In this document: positions 55,098-64,000 of the stretch, one piece after another | How the letters are laid out: every line of letters begins with the position of its first letter | Position numbering within the stretch: the stretch's first letter is position 1 | From: Gilliamella sp. WF3-4 | Lineage (GTDB): Bacteria; Pseudomonadota; Gammaproteobacteria; Enterobacterales; Orbaceae | Direction of reading: 5' to 3' | Assembly (NCBI RefSeq): GCF_001690275.1 | Contig: NZ_LZGW01000030.1 | Location: forward strand, 95,430-159,429 | DNA length: 64,000 nucleotides | The notes under the pieces: generated by a model | What the model saw: the letters and a program-made list of their open reading frames with translations, nothing else | Database searches by the model: none | Told to the model about the DNA's origin: nothing | Translations under genes and position numbers: made by a program

Positions 55098-56111
55098 TTG
55101 TTAAAAGACAATGAAGTGCTAAACAAAACGGTAGTCCCTATCAAAATTATTTCAACCGGTATTGCTTTACCGCCAAATAAACTTGATGCGGAAGAATTAG
55201 ATAAAAGGCTGAATAAACCTGCTGGTTATTCGCTTAAGCGTTCAGGTATCCTTTATCGCTATCACGCTGATCAGCAATTGAGTCAAGCCGATTTAGCCGC
55301 CCAAGCGATTAATGATGCGTTAATGCGTTGTGATATAGACGCAAAATCGATTGATTTATTAATTTCAGCTTGTGCACTTCCTGTTCAAGCCCTACCATAT
55401 ACCGCAACCCATATTCTAAAAGCCAGTTCACTTTCCAAAAATATTACCTGCTTTGATGTTAATGGCAGTTGTGTGAGCTTTATTAGTGCGTTACAAGTGG
55501 CTGCTGGGCTATTAAATTCTGGTGCTTATAAGCGAATCGCTATTGTTTCGGCAGATTTGGCTTCACGAGGGTTAGATTGGCAAGATGAAGAATCTTCATT
55601 TATCTTTGGTGATGGCGCTGCTTGTGCTATTGTCGAACAAGGGGATGGTCGCAGTGGTATTCTTTCTTGTTTGTTAGAGACTTATACCGATGGTATTGAT
55701 CTATGTGAAATTCGCGGTGGCGGGAGCCGCCGAAATTTTAGAACTGGGATGGATGAAACCGATTGTCTTTTCCATATGCAGGGTAAGCCATTATTTAAAC
55801 TGGTATCTTCGTTAATTGAGCCATATTTAGCTCGCTTATTAAATCAAGCTGGTTTAACTCTTGCCGATATTGCTACGGTTATTCCTCATCAAGCTAGCCA
55901 TTTGTCTTTAGAACATATGCGTAAACGACTTAATGTTTCAAGTGACGTGCTAATTGATATCTACCGCTTTCGCGGTAATCAAGTGGCAGCTTCGATACCT
56001 AGTGCATTGCATGAAGCAATAATAACTAAACGATTTAATTCTGGCAAACCTGCCATGTTGATAGGTACTGCTGCTGGGGTCACTTTAGGGGGAATGATTT
56101 TATTGCCATGA
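55098..56111 (+). CDS. KAS III/OleA-like condensing enzyme
   Basis: 337 aa from a TTG with TGGAG seven bases before it. The thiolase fold of the 3-oxoacyl-ACP synthase III family is complete: C125 in FDVNGSCVSFISAL, H264 in VIPHQASH, N294 in RGNQVAASIPSAL. These enzymes join two acyl units by Claisen condensation. OleA-type members join two long chains head to head, FabH-type members start fatty acid synthesis. The next gene (OleD-like reductase) and the missing ACP favour an acyl-CoA or OleA-like role. It is the first of eight coupled genes, and its stop overlaps gene 2 by four bases. Confidence 0.85.
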   Translation: MLKDNEVLNKTVVPIKIISTGIALPPNKLDAEELDKRLNKPAGYSLKRSGILYRYHADQQLSQADLAAQAINDALMRCDIDAKSIDLLISACALPVQALPYTATHILKASSLSKNITCFDVNGSCVSFISALQVAAGLLNSGAYKRIAIVSADLASRGLDWQDEESSFIFGDGAACAIVEQGDGRSGILSCLLETYTDGIDLCEIRGGGSRRNFRTGMDETDCLFHMQGKPLFKLVSSLIEPYLARLLNQAGLTLADIATVIPHQASHLSLEHMRKRLNVSSDVLIDIYRFRGNQVAASIPSALHEAIITKRFNSGKPAMLIGTAAGVTLGGMILLP

Positions 56112-57115
56112 GATTTTTAGTTACTGGTGCGACCAGTGGTTTAGGTCGTAATGCAGTTGAGTGGTTGCTTAAACAAGGTCATCAAGTGCATGCGACAGGG
56201 CGCAATAATGAGGTGGGAAAGCAACTTATTGCGCTAGGTGCTACGTTTACTCAGCTTGATTTAGTCACGGCGAGCAAAATGGATTATCACCAATTATTGA
56301 GAGATTGTGATATAGTTTGGCATTGTGCTGCGTTATCATCCCCTTGGGGGAATTATGAATGGTTTTATCAGGCGAATGTTTTAGTGACCTCACAATTAGC
56401 CGATATTGCAGGGCAACTTGGGATTAAGCGCTTTATTCATGTATCCACGCCATCGATCTATTTTGATTTTAAATCCCACCGTCATATTTCTGAAGAATAT
56501 CGAGCTAAACGGTTTGCTAATCATTATGCTGATACCAAATATCAAGCCGAACAGCATATTCAAACATGTGTTACACGCTATCGTGAAACTGTTTATCTAA
56601 TATTAAGACCGAGAGGTATATTTGGACCACATGATCGTGTGATTATTCCTCGTATGCTTGCATTATTAAAACGTACTGGCGGTATATTATATTTGCCAGC
56701 AGGAGGGCAAGCTTATTTGGATCTTACCTTTGTGCTAAATGTAGTTTATGCTTTATTTGTGGCCTCAACTCAGCAGCAAGTATTGTCGGGTGAAGCCTTT
56801 AATATTACCAATCAACAACCATGTCAGCTTAATCAATTATTAAAGGCGTTGTTAACCGATCAATTGCAACTCGATTATAAAATTCGCTCGCTCCCTTATC
56901 CACTACTTTACGGTATCGCTACTGTGCTTGAGGGGGTATCGGCTTTAACTCATAAAGAACCACTACTAACGCGTTATAGCGTTGGTACATTATATTTTGA
57001 TATGACTTTAAGCCAACAACAGGCGATTGAACGTTTAGGTTATCAACCTTTATATGATCTTAATGAAAGCATTACGCTGACAGCGCGCTGGTTACAGGAA
57101 AGTGGAATGGTATAA
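56108..57115 (+). CDS. OleD/3beta-HSD-like NAD(P)-dependent reductase
   Basis: 335 aa extended short-chain dehydrogenase. The nucleotide-binding VTGATSGLGRNAVEWLL, the active-site YADTK (Tyr and Lys), and the substrate-domain stretch LRPRGIFGPHDRVIIPRMLA are those of 3beta-hydroxysteroid dehydrogenase/OleD proteins. It should reduce the beta-keto product of the condensing enzyme to a beta-hydroxy product. It starts at the ATGA overlap with gene 1. Confidence 0.85.
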   Translation: MRFLVTGATSGLGRNAVEWLLKQGHQVHATGRNNEVGKQLIALGATFTQLDLVTASKMDYHQLLRDCDIVWHCAALSSPWGNYEWFYQANVLVTSQLADIAGQLGIKRFIHVSTPSIYFDFKSHRHISEEYRAKRFANHYADTKYQAEQHIQTCVTRYRETVYLILRPRGIFGPHDRVIIPRMLALLKRTGGILYLPAGGQAYLDLTFVLNVVYALFVASTQQQVLSGEAFNITNQQPCQLNQLLKALLTDQLQLDYKIRSLPYPLLYGIATVLEGVSALTHKEPLLTRYSVGTLYFDMTLSQQQAIERLGYQPLYDLNESITLTARWLQESGMV

Positions 57116-57116
57116 G

Positions 57117-57923
57117 ATGGCTAAAATAATCCCATTTAAAGCTGGATACTGTACTCATATTGCGTGTATGGTTATGCGGGGTGCTGGATTTCATGTTTGC
57201 CAGTTTCCTGCACGTGCTTGGCTAATTGAGGTTGATGGCTATCGCTGGTTGTGGGATACTGGATATGCTGAGTATTTTCAACAATATACCCAATCGGGCA
57301 TATTCAAACTTTATCAAAAAACCACCCCAGTTTATCTAAAGCAAGGCGAATCATTAAAAGCGCAATTTGCGACTTTGGGTATTGAGCTTGCCAGTATACA
57401 AAATGTGATTATCTCACATTTTCATGGTGATCATATTGCGGGATTGAAAGATTTTATTCACAGCCGTTTTATTTGTTCCCAAAAAGGTTGGCAAACGGTC
57501 AAACCGCTATATGGCTTTTTTGCCCTTAAGCAAGGTTTTGTTCCCGATCTTATTCCTGATGATTTTGAACAGCGTGTTAGTTTTTTAGAACAATTTGAGT
57601 GTTGCACTTTAGCACCTGAGTTATCTCCTTTTACGCATGGCTATATTTTACCTAATAGCAAAAAGCAGGTAATTTTAGTGCCTTTACCTGGTCATGCAGC
57701 TGGTCACATTGGCGCATTTATCTTGACTGATGAGGGGTGGACACTTTTGGCTAGCGATGCAGCATGGGTTAAAGCTAATTATAAAGAGTTAAAAAAGCCG
57801 TCTCGTTTGGCGCAACTCATTATGGACGATCCACGCGCCTATCATCAAACCCTTAATCAACTACACCAACTTTCTTATCAACCTAATGTTACCATTTATT
57901 TAAGCCATGAGGATGAACAATGA
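57117..57923 (+). CDS. Metallo-beta-lactamase-fold hydrolase
   Basis: About 268 aa from the ATG at 57117. A GTG at 57102 is in frame but has poorer spacing to AGGAAAG. The metal motif HFHGDH, then PGHAAGH, LASDAAW and the C-terminal YLSHED give a full two-metal set, most like lactonase-type MBL proteins. It could open a lactone or cleave a thioester in the pathway. It is an analogue of the decarboxylating hydrolase of ole clusters only by position. It overlaps the next gene by four bases. Confidence 0.8.
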   Translation: MAKIIPFKAGYCTHIACMVMRGAGFHVCQFPARAWLIEVDGYRWLWDTGYAEYFQQYTQSGIFKLYQKTTPVYLKQGESLKAQFATLGIELASIQNVIISHFHGDHIAGLKDFIHSRFICSQKGWQTVKPLYGFFALKQGFVPDLIPDDFEQRVSFLEQFECCTLAPELSPFTHGYILPNSKKQVILVPLPGHAAGHIGAFILTDEGWTLLASDAAWVKANYKELKKPSRLAQLIMDDPRAYHQTLNQLHQLSYQPNVTIYLSHEDEQ

Positions 57924-59209
57924 GGCTACTAAAAATACTTTGGTATTATTGGCGCACCAAACGCTTAACATTTAGCTGCCGAGCAGATCTTGAAGCATAT
58001 CAACGCAAACAATTAGAAAAATTTAAACAGCGGGTATTAAGCAAAAGCCCTTACTTTAGTCGATTTATTAAACAACCTTTTGATACTTGGCCACTGATGA
58101 ACAAACAATTGATGATGGCGAATTTTGATCAAATGAATACCGCAAATCTTAATAGCCAAGCGTTATTGGCATTAGCCCAACAAAGCGAGCAAAAGCGCGA
58201 TTTTAGCGCCAAAATGGGTAAGTTTAGTGTGGGATTATCTTCAGGAACTTCAGGGCAACGAGGGATTTTTGTGGTTAGTCCAAAAGAACAACAAATTTGG
58301 GCTGGAGGCATACTGGCAAAAATGTTACCACGCGGGTTATGGAAAGAAGAACGTGTTGCACTGTTTTTAAGAGCTGATAATCATCTTTATCATAGTACTA
58401 AAAGTCATCGATTGACCTTTCGTTTTTACGGGTTGTTTGATAATTTTCAACAACAGATCCAATCGCTGGATGACTATCAACCAACTATTATTATTGCCCC
58501 TGCACAGGTACTGCGCGCTCTTGCAACTGAAAAACTCAACGACAAGTTAACAGTCAATCCTATTTTAGTGATATCTGTCGCAGAAGTGCTCGAAGAACAA
58601 GATAAAAAACTTATCAAACAAGCGTTTAATCAGCTCGCTGAAGTTTATCAAGCCACCGAAGGATTTCTTGCTGCAACCTGTCCACTCGGCACTTTGCATT
58701 TAAATGAAGAGTTTATCTATATTGAACCTCATTGGTTAGATGAAGATCGTTTTATACCAATTATCACCGATTTTACTCGGCAAACACAGCCTATCGTACG
58801 TTATCAATTAGATGATATTTTAGTTCGTAGCCAAACGCCATGCCAATGTGGTTGGCAAGGTATGGCGATTTCACATATTGAGGGGCGATGCGATGATCAG
58901 CTTGTATTAACAGATCAACATGGGAAACCATTAACCATTTTTGCTGATTATTGTAGTCGAGTAATAGCCAATACCTTACCGCTAACCTGTGATTACCGCC
59001 TGATTCAGCACAACGATCAATGTATTGAACTCATTGGCAGTTGCTCAAAAGAACAGTTAAGCCAGTGTCAGCAGGCATTAACGGCTCATTTTATTCAACA
59101 AGGTGCCAAGGTTGATGCGCTAAGCTGGAAGCTTACGTCAGTTGTTACACTACCCAAAGACTTTGCACAAAAAAGACGGCGGATCATTCGTGAGCGAGGT
59201 AGCCAATGA
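57920..59209 (+). CDS. PaaK/F390-synthetase-like adenylate-forming enzyme
   Basis: 429 aa. The ATP loop is FSVGLSSGTSGQRGIFVVS. YQATEGFLAATCPLG and IVRYQLDDILV are further adenylation motifs. A small Cys pair (PCQCGW) is where PaaK-type enzymes often bind metal. The C-terminal domain has lysines close to the end (KDFAQKRRRIIRERG). It should activate a carboxylic acid with ATP. In ole clusters OleC, also adenylate-forming, makes a beta-lactone, but this protein is of the PaaK/F390 branch. The exact substrate is unknown. Confidence 0.8.
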   Translation: MRLLKILWYYWRTKRLTFSCRADLEAYQRKQLEKFKQRVLSKSPYFSRFIKQPFDTWPLMNKQLMMANFDQMNTANLNSQALLALAQQSEQKRDFSAKMGKFSVGLSSGTSGQRGIFVVSPKEQQIWAGGILAKMLPRGLWKEERVALFLRADNHLYHSTKSHRLTFRFYGLFDNFQQQIQSLDDYQPTIIIAPAQVLRALATEKLNDKLTVNPILVISVAEVLEEQDKKLIKQAFNQLAEVYQATEGFLAATCPLGTLHLNEEFIYIEPHWLDEDRFIPIITDFTRQTQPIVRYQLDDILVRSQTPCQCGWQGMAISHIEGRCDDQLVLTDQHGKPLTIFADYCSRVIANTLPLTCDYRLIQHNDQCIELIGSCSKEQLSQCQQALTAHFIQQGAKVDALSWKLTSVVTLPKDFAQKRRRIIRERGSQ

Positions 59210-59826
59210 AGTTAATAAAGCCTTGTCTTATGCGATTAGCCTATTTATTGTTCGGATGGCTTAGTGTGGGGGTATTTTATCGTAGTGCGGGTGAGCTACA
59301 AGGCGAGCCGACATTACTTACCCCTTCGATAATTGACCAATCGATTGCCTTTACACCTCATGCTATTTGGTTTTATCTTTCGTTCTTTTTGATCATCCCA
59401 ATTTGTTTTTTAGTCGCTCCTTATCATCGCTTACTTTGGATGTCTACCTGTTTTATATTAAGTGGCTTTCTTGCAGGGCTTTGTTACCTTATTTTTCCGA
59501 CCTCGATGGATTTTCCTGTCGATACTGGTACTTCAATTAGTTCTTGGCTATTAGCCAAGCTGATTGATATTGATGTTCCTGTTAACTGCTTTCCTTCGTT
59601 ACATATTACTTTAACCTTGCTTGCAATTTGGGGGAGTTTAGATAAGTATCATCCTCTGCGTAATATATTATTAGTTCTGTGGGGCATAGCCATTGCTTTT
59701 TCGATTATCCAACTTAGGCGGCACTTGTTTGTTGATTTTCTTGGTGGGATCGCATTAGCGTTGATGGTGGGGTATGGTGTGCGTTACGGCTCTTCTTATT
59801 TAATTAAACAAAATTTAGAACAATAG
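59206..59826 (+). CDS. PAP2-family membrane phosphatase
   Basis: 206 aa with about five membrane helices. The PAP2 motifs are readable: CFPSLHITLTLLA (PSLH) and LRRHLFVDFLGGIAL (R, H and D of motif 3). The PSLH variant and the wide loop resemble the inositol-phosphoryl-ceramide synthase/PAP2_3 branch, so a head-group transfer or lipid phosphate hydrolysis is plausible. The first motif (KxxxxxxRP) is not clear. It overlaps the previous gene by four bases. Confidence 0.8.
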   Translation: MKLIKPCLMRLAYLLFGWLSVGVFYRSAGELQGEPTLLTPSIIDQSIAFTPHAIWFYLSFFLIIPICFLVAPYHRLLWMSTCFILSGFLAGLCYLIFPTSMDFPVDTGTSISSWLLAKLIDIDVPVNCFPSLHITLTLLAIWGSLDKYHPLRNILLVLWGIAIAFSIIQLRRHLFVDFLGGIALALMVGYGVRYGSSYLIKQNLEQ

Positions 59827-59836
59827 GAATCTTATT

Positions 59837-60943
59837 ATGTTGGATTTAGTTTTACCTTTTGTGATAATGTTAATCTTGATTGTTGCAGAAGCTTTCGTTT
59901 TACAATATATAAAAAAAGTAACCGTTAACTGGTCTGATATTATTTTTAATTTAAACTCAGGGCATTTAATGCTTTGGTTGTTTCGTGGGCTTGAATTAGT
60001 CTGCTACCATTTTGTTTATACGCATTTTAGCTTTAATCTGTTTATCCATGTGCCGATCATTTTAACTTGGATATTTACCTTATTGGCTTGGGATTTTGGT
60101 TTTTATTGGGAACACCGTTTACATCATAAAATACCCCTATTGTGGGCAATTCACATGGTGCATCATCAAGGCGAACATTTTAATTTATCTTTAGCTATCC
60201 GTAATTCGTGGTATTCATCGCTTACTTCAATCCCATTTTTTGCCTTATTGGCTATTGCAGGCGTTCCAACACCAATTTTTATTGCCGTGTCGATCTTTCA
60301 TTATTCGATTCAATTTTTTAATCACAATGCTGTCACCCCAAAACTAGGTCTATTAGAAAAGATTTTGGTTACGCCAACGCATCATAAAGTCCATCACCTT
60401 AAAGACCATTATTATGCTAATCATAATTTTTCAGGGTCATTTATATTCTGGGATAAGCTTTTCGGTACGTTTGAAACAACGCCTGTCGATAAAACGATTA
60501 CCTATGGTAGCCATGGCATTATGTCACAAAATCCTTTTTGGGCTAGCATGTTACCTTTTATGGCATTATTCAACATTCCTTATTCCCCTAGTTTATCCCG
60601 TTATCGCTTACCGCATGGTTTATTAGTGAGTGGTGGTTTAGTTCTATTTGGCTTGGTATTAAGCTACGTCTATGATTATGGCTACGGTTACCATAATGTT
60701 ACCATGACGCAGTATCTATTATTTGGCAGTTTGGTATTGGGTAGTATTGCCTTAGGAGGCATGGCGGAAGGCAAACATTGGGGAATAGTTAGTTGGTTTG
60801 TCTTGTGCTGGTTGATTCCTCTATTTTTTGCCATCTTTTGGCAATGGCCACCATTTTACTGGCTATTATTTGCAAGCTTGATGACAATACATGGCTCAAT
60901 CACTTATGTTATGTGGCTTATAGGAAAATATCATGTCAACTAA
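59837..60943 (+). CDS. Sterol-desaturase/fatty-acid-hydroxylase family membrane enzyme
   Basis: 368 aa, several membrane helices. The di-iron histidine boxes are HRLHH, HMVHH and THHKVHHLKDHYYANH, with WDKLFGTFE, the usual end of this domain. Members hydroxylate or desaturate lipids, for example alkylglycerol monooxygenase and sphingolipid hydroxylases. After the domain come three or more further helices. AGGAAT precedes the ATG. The next gene starts inside its last codons. Confidence 0.85.
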   Translation: MLDLVLPFVIMLILIVAEAFVLQYIKKVTVNWSDIIFNLNSGHLMLWLFRGLELVCYHFVYTHFSFNLFIHVPIILTWIFTLLAWDFGFYWEHRLHHKIPLLWAIHMVHHQGEHFNLSLAIRNSWYSSLTSIPFFALLAIAGVPTPIFIAVSIFHYSIQFFNHNAVTPKLGLLEKILVTPTHHKVHHLKDHYYANHNFSGSFIFWDKLFGTFETTPVDKTITYGSHGIMSQNPFWASMLPFMALFNIPYSPSLSRYRLPHGLLVSGGLVLFGLVLSYVYDYGYGYHNVTMTQYLLFGSLVLGSIALGGMAEGKHWGIVSWFVLCWLIPLFFAIFWQWPPFYWLLFASLMTIHGSITYVMWLIGKYHVN

Positions 60944-62057
60944 ACCGTTACCTAAGTTACACTACACCAATAATGATGAACCATTTCATCAAGAATTAAT
61001 GGCAGAAGCTGAAGCTTATTTGGCTCAAAAAGGCGATCATCGTTTTGCTAATAGCACATTATTGTTTAAGAATTTCTTATTATTATTCCTTTGTGCTGTA
61101 TGTTATTTCTTCAGTTTACATCAAGTGACTATCGGGTTATTTGCGCTTTATTATTTTGGTTTTGTTATGTCAGCCATGCTAGCCAATATTAATGCACAAC
61201 ATGATGCTTGCCATAATGTCTTTTTTCGAACTCGACTAGCGAATCGCATTTTTGGGCGATTGGTGACATTACCTTTGGGTATTGATCCACATTATTGGCA
61301 AGTTAGGCATGTTGATTATCATCATATTTATCCTAATATCGACAAATACGATCTTGATATGGAAGAGAATGGGGTCTTTCGCCAAACGTCATTTCAAAAA
61401 TGGTACCCACACATGCGATTTCAGTCGTTTTATTGGCCTTTTATTGCTGGGTTATCATTACCTTATATTGCATGGGTATTTGATTGGTCTGATCAATTAG
61501 GTAAAACTGCGCTAGCATCAGATAAAAAAAACTTAACCAGTCTCACAGGATGGGGGTTATTTTTAGGTAGCAAAATTTTGCATTTCATCATAGCCCTAAT
61601 GCTACCGATATTTATTTTATCTTCGGCGGGTATTAGCTGGTATGGTGTACTATCGGTTTATCTTATCACACAAATGCTTTCATCCTTAATTGTTGTGTGT
61701 TTACTCTTAGGGACACATTGGGCCGATCCTGCATTTTATACGGCACCCAAAGATGGCAAAATAGAGCATGGTTGGTATTACCAGCAATTTACTACCTGCT
61801 GTGATTGGTACCCATCTCCCAAAATATTTAACGAATTATTAGGTGGGGTAAATTTACATCTTACTCATCATCTGTTTCCAGGATGGAGCCATCGCCATTA
61901 TCCAGCGTTAATGCTAATTGTTGAACGATTAGCACAAAAGTATCAATTACCTTATCGCAGGTTAGGCTATCTTGAGTTACTTACTCAACAGCAACAATTT
62001 ATCCGTAAAATGGCACAAAATCCGAATAAACAAACTTCCTATTCAGAGTCAGACTAA
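60933..62057 (+). CDS. Acyl-lipid fatty acid desaturase, first copy
   Basis: 374 aa. The three histidine boxes of membrane desaturases are HDACH, HVDYHH and HLTHH (NLHLTHHLFPGWSHRHYP). Helices around residues 45-85 and 205-255 fit the usual four-span layout. It introduces a double bond into an acyl chain with oxygen and an electron donor that is not encoded here. A paralogue follows at once, and the stop and start share one base. Confidence 0.9.
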   Translation: MSTKPLPKLHYTNNDEPFHQELMAEAEAYLAQKGDHRFANSTLLFKNFLLLFLCAVCYFFSLHQVTIGLFALYYFGFVMSAMLANINAQHDACHNVFFRTRLANRIFGRLVTLPLGIDPHYWQVRHVDYHHIYPNIDKYDLDMEENGVFRQTSFQKWYPHMRFQSFYWPFIAGLSLPYIAWVFDWSDQLGKTALASDKKNLTSLTGWGLFLGSKILHFIIALMLPIFILSSAGISWYGVLSVYLITQMLSSLIVVCLLLGTHWADPAFYTAPKDGKIEHGWYYQQFTTCCDWYPSPKIFNELLGGVNLHLTHHLFPGWSHRHYPALMLIVERLAQKYQLPYRRLGYLELLTQQQQFIRKMAQNPNKQTSYSESD

Positions 62058-63172
62058 TGCAAAAGCCACAATCACAGCCGCAACCACAACAGCCCACACT
62101 ACGGTTTAGTAATGAGCAAGATATATTATTGCGAGAAGCATTAAATACGGCAGCAAAAGATTATTTATTTTCCCAAAATGATCATCGTTATGCAAATAGT
62201 GGCATGTATTTAAAGTTAGGTTTACTCTTAGTTCTGTGTATAGGATTTTACTGTTGCGCGTTTTTTCAACAATCAGCGTATCTATTCTCTCTTTACTATT
62301 TTATGTTTAGTTCGCTCGCCCTACTATTAGCGATTAATGTGGTGCATGACGCATCACATAATGTATTTTTTAAATCAAGCAACGCAAATACTTGGCTTAA
62401 TCGACTAATTACCATTCCACTTGGGATTGATCCAGAATGCTGGCGTATTCGTCATGTTGTGCAGCATCATCCTTTTACTAATATTGAACATTATGATCTA
62501 GATATTGAGTATAATGGCGTGCTTAGGCAAACACCTTTCCAAGTGCACCATTGGTTTATGCGTTATCAGCATTATTACTGGCCATTAGTGGCAGGAATGA
62601 CCTTTCCTGCAATTATTTGGTGGTTTGATTGGCAAGATCGGTTAGGCTTAAATTTTGATAAAAACAAATTTACCCATCATGGCATAGTTGGTTGGTTTGC
62701 CTTTTTGGTTATTAAGGCTTTACATGTTAGTTTGGCTATTGTTATTCCGGTATATATTTGTCCTCAATTTAGTTTATGGTTTATTCTCATTGTCTATGGT
62801 TTAAGTCAATTTTTTGCTTCACTGATTTTTGTCATACTGATTCTTGGTACCCACTGGGCAAAAGCGACCTTTTATCAAGCGCCCGAACATGGTCTTATGC
62901 CACATGGTTCGATACAACATGTATTTAATACTACGCTTAATTGGCGATTAAAGTTTCCCATTTTAGAATATTGGTTAGGTGGATTAAATTTACATCTAAC
63001 TCACCATATATATCCTGGTTTCAGCCATCGTCACTATCAACACCTGACGAAAATTATTCAACAAATTGCCAAGCAACATCAGATTGATTATCACGAAATC
63101 ACCTTATATGAACTATTTGTGCAACAGCAAGTCTTTTTAAAAAAAATGGGAAAAGCACAGCGAATGGATTGA
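62057..63172 (+). CDS. Acyl-lipid fatty acid desaturase, second copy
   Basis: 371 aa, paralogous to the preceding desaturase. The boxes are HDASH, HVVQHH and HLTHH (NLHLTHHIYPGFSHRHYQ). Shared landmarks include ITIPLGIDPECWRIRHV / VTLPLGIDPHYWQVRHV and GVLRQTPFQ / GVFRQTSFQ. The N-terminus is Gln/Pro-rich. Two desaturases in tandem suggest two double bonds placed at different positions or substrates. Last gene of the operon, 76 bases before a strong hairpin. Confidence 0.9.
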   Translation: MQKPQSQPQPQQPTLRFSNEQDILLREALNTAAKDYLFSQNDHRYANSGMYLKLGLLLVLCIGFYCCAFFQQSAYLFSLYYFMFSSLALLLAINVVHDASHNVFFKSSNANTWLNRLITIPLGIDPECWRIRHVVQHHPFTNIEHYDLDIEYNGVLRQTPFQVHHWFMRYQHYYWPLVAGMTFPAIIWWFDWQDRLGLNFDKNKFTHHGIVGWFAFLVIKALHVSLAIVIPVYICPQFSLWFILIVYGLSQFFASLIFVILILGTHWAKATFYQAPEHGLMPHGSIQHVFNTTLNWRLKFPILEYWLGGLNLHLTHHIYPGFSHRHYQHLTKIIQQIAKQHQIDYHEITLYELFVQQQVFLKKMGKAQRMD

Positions 63173-63248
63173 TTGTAACTTTATGTAAATATTTGATTTT
63201 ATTTTTAAAGTTATCTATTGTGCTTCATGGATATGATCGATGGTTATC

Positions 63249-63275
63249 AAAAAAGTGCACATTGTGCACTTTTTT
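63249..63275. terminator. Bidirectional intrinsic terminator
   Basis: AAAAAAGTGCAC, ATT, GTGCACTTTTTT: a perfect hairpin with A and T runs on both sides, between the lipid operon (plus) and tuf (minus). Confidence 0.9.
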
Positions 63276-63284
63276 GATTGATGG

Positions 63285-63311
63285 TAAAGAGTAACAGTTG
63301 GTTACTCTTTA
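63285..63311. terminator. Hairpin directly behind tuf
   Basis: TAAAGAGTAAC and GTTACTCTTTA form an 11-base perfect stem with loop AGTTG, 15 bases from the tuf stop. There is no strong T run of its own. It may protect or fold the tuf mRNA end ahead of the main terminator. Confidence 0.6.
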
Positions 63312-63325
63312 TAGTAGCAGGCAGA

Positions 63326-64000
<675 letters not shown>

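Noticed and set aside
55098..59209. Standard ole (olefin) cluster oleABCD
   Set aside because: There is no alpha/beta-hydrolase OleB, and the ligase is PaaK/F390-like instead of OleC-like. Only the condensing enzyme and reductase resemble Ole proteins.
55098..63172. Aryl polyene biosynthesis cluster
   Set aside because: No acyl carrier proteins, ketosynthase/chain-length pair, dehydratases or ammonia-lyase are present.

Overview
The window is AT-rich chromosomal DNA of a gammaproteobacterium. FlhDC-controlled flagellar genes in the enterobacterial arrangement, a VgrG with its cargo locus and an EF-Tu gene all fit this. The low GC, tight operons and type VI secretion (T6SS) antagonism cargo make a host-associated, Orbaceae-like (Gilliamella/Frischella-type) organism my best guess. 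That is an inference from style, not from a marker gene.

Region 1 (about 0.5-29.9 kb, almost all minus strand) is a T6SS peptidoglycan-effector locus read from vgrG (27385-29892) downward. Directly behind vgrG lies a full carrier protein: a split M23-like fold with SH3-like segments, a linker, a WFIHPVAM junction and a toxic tip. Behind it is a chain of carrier fragments, each cut off at its 5' side. They keep the linker and the junction but end in different cell-wall enzymes: amidase_3, a GH19-type glycosidase, amidase_2 and an M15 peptidase. Each tip is followed by one or more small genes for signal-peptide proteins, the expected periplasmic immunity proteins. Between them lie eroded tips, carrier scraps, duplicated immunity genes, an IS3-family element with a nonsense mutation and an older IS scrap. 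The layout is that of a cassette array in which new tips are recombined onto one secreted carrier and immunity genes outlive their tips. At least nine immunity genes share one C-terminal sequence signature.

Region 2 (30.5-52.5 kb) is a nearly complete flagellar block. The minus strand carries flgL, flgK, motB, motA, flhC, flhD, fliA and fliC, plus fliE alone. The plus strand carries fliD-fliS-fliT and then fliF-G-H-I-J-K-L-M-N-O-P-Q-R. Three sigma-28 promoters with exact 15-base spacers are readable, before flgK, fliC and fliD. No chemotaxis gene is present beside motAB. The flagellin is short, about 271 residues, with little variable domain.

Region 3 (52.5-55.0 kb) is a spacer with a TGA-interrupted small gene, a PhnA/YjdM zinc-ribbon gene and a decayed IS3/IS150-like element.

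Region 4 (55.1-63.2 kb, plus strand) is a tightly coupled eight-gene lipid operon. In order it encodes a KAS III/OleA-like condensing enzyme, an OleD/3beta-HSD-like reductase, a metallo-beta-lactamase-fold hydrolase, a PaaK/F390-synthetase-like adenylating enzyme, a PAP2 phosphatase, a sterol-desaturase-family hydroxylase and two acyl-lipid desaturases. It looks like a pathway that condenses, reduces, activates and then desaturates or hydroxylates long acyl chains to make an unusual membrane lipid or hydrocarbon. I cannot match it to a characterised product. Hairpin terminators separate it from a convergent tuf gene that runs off the right edge.
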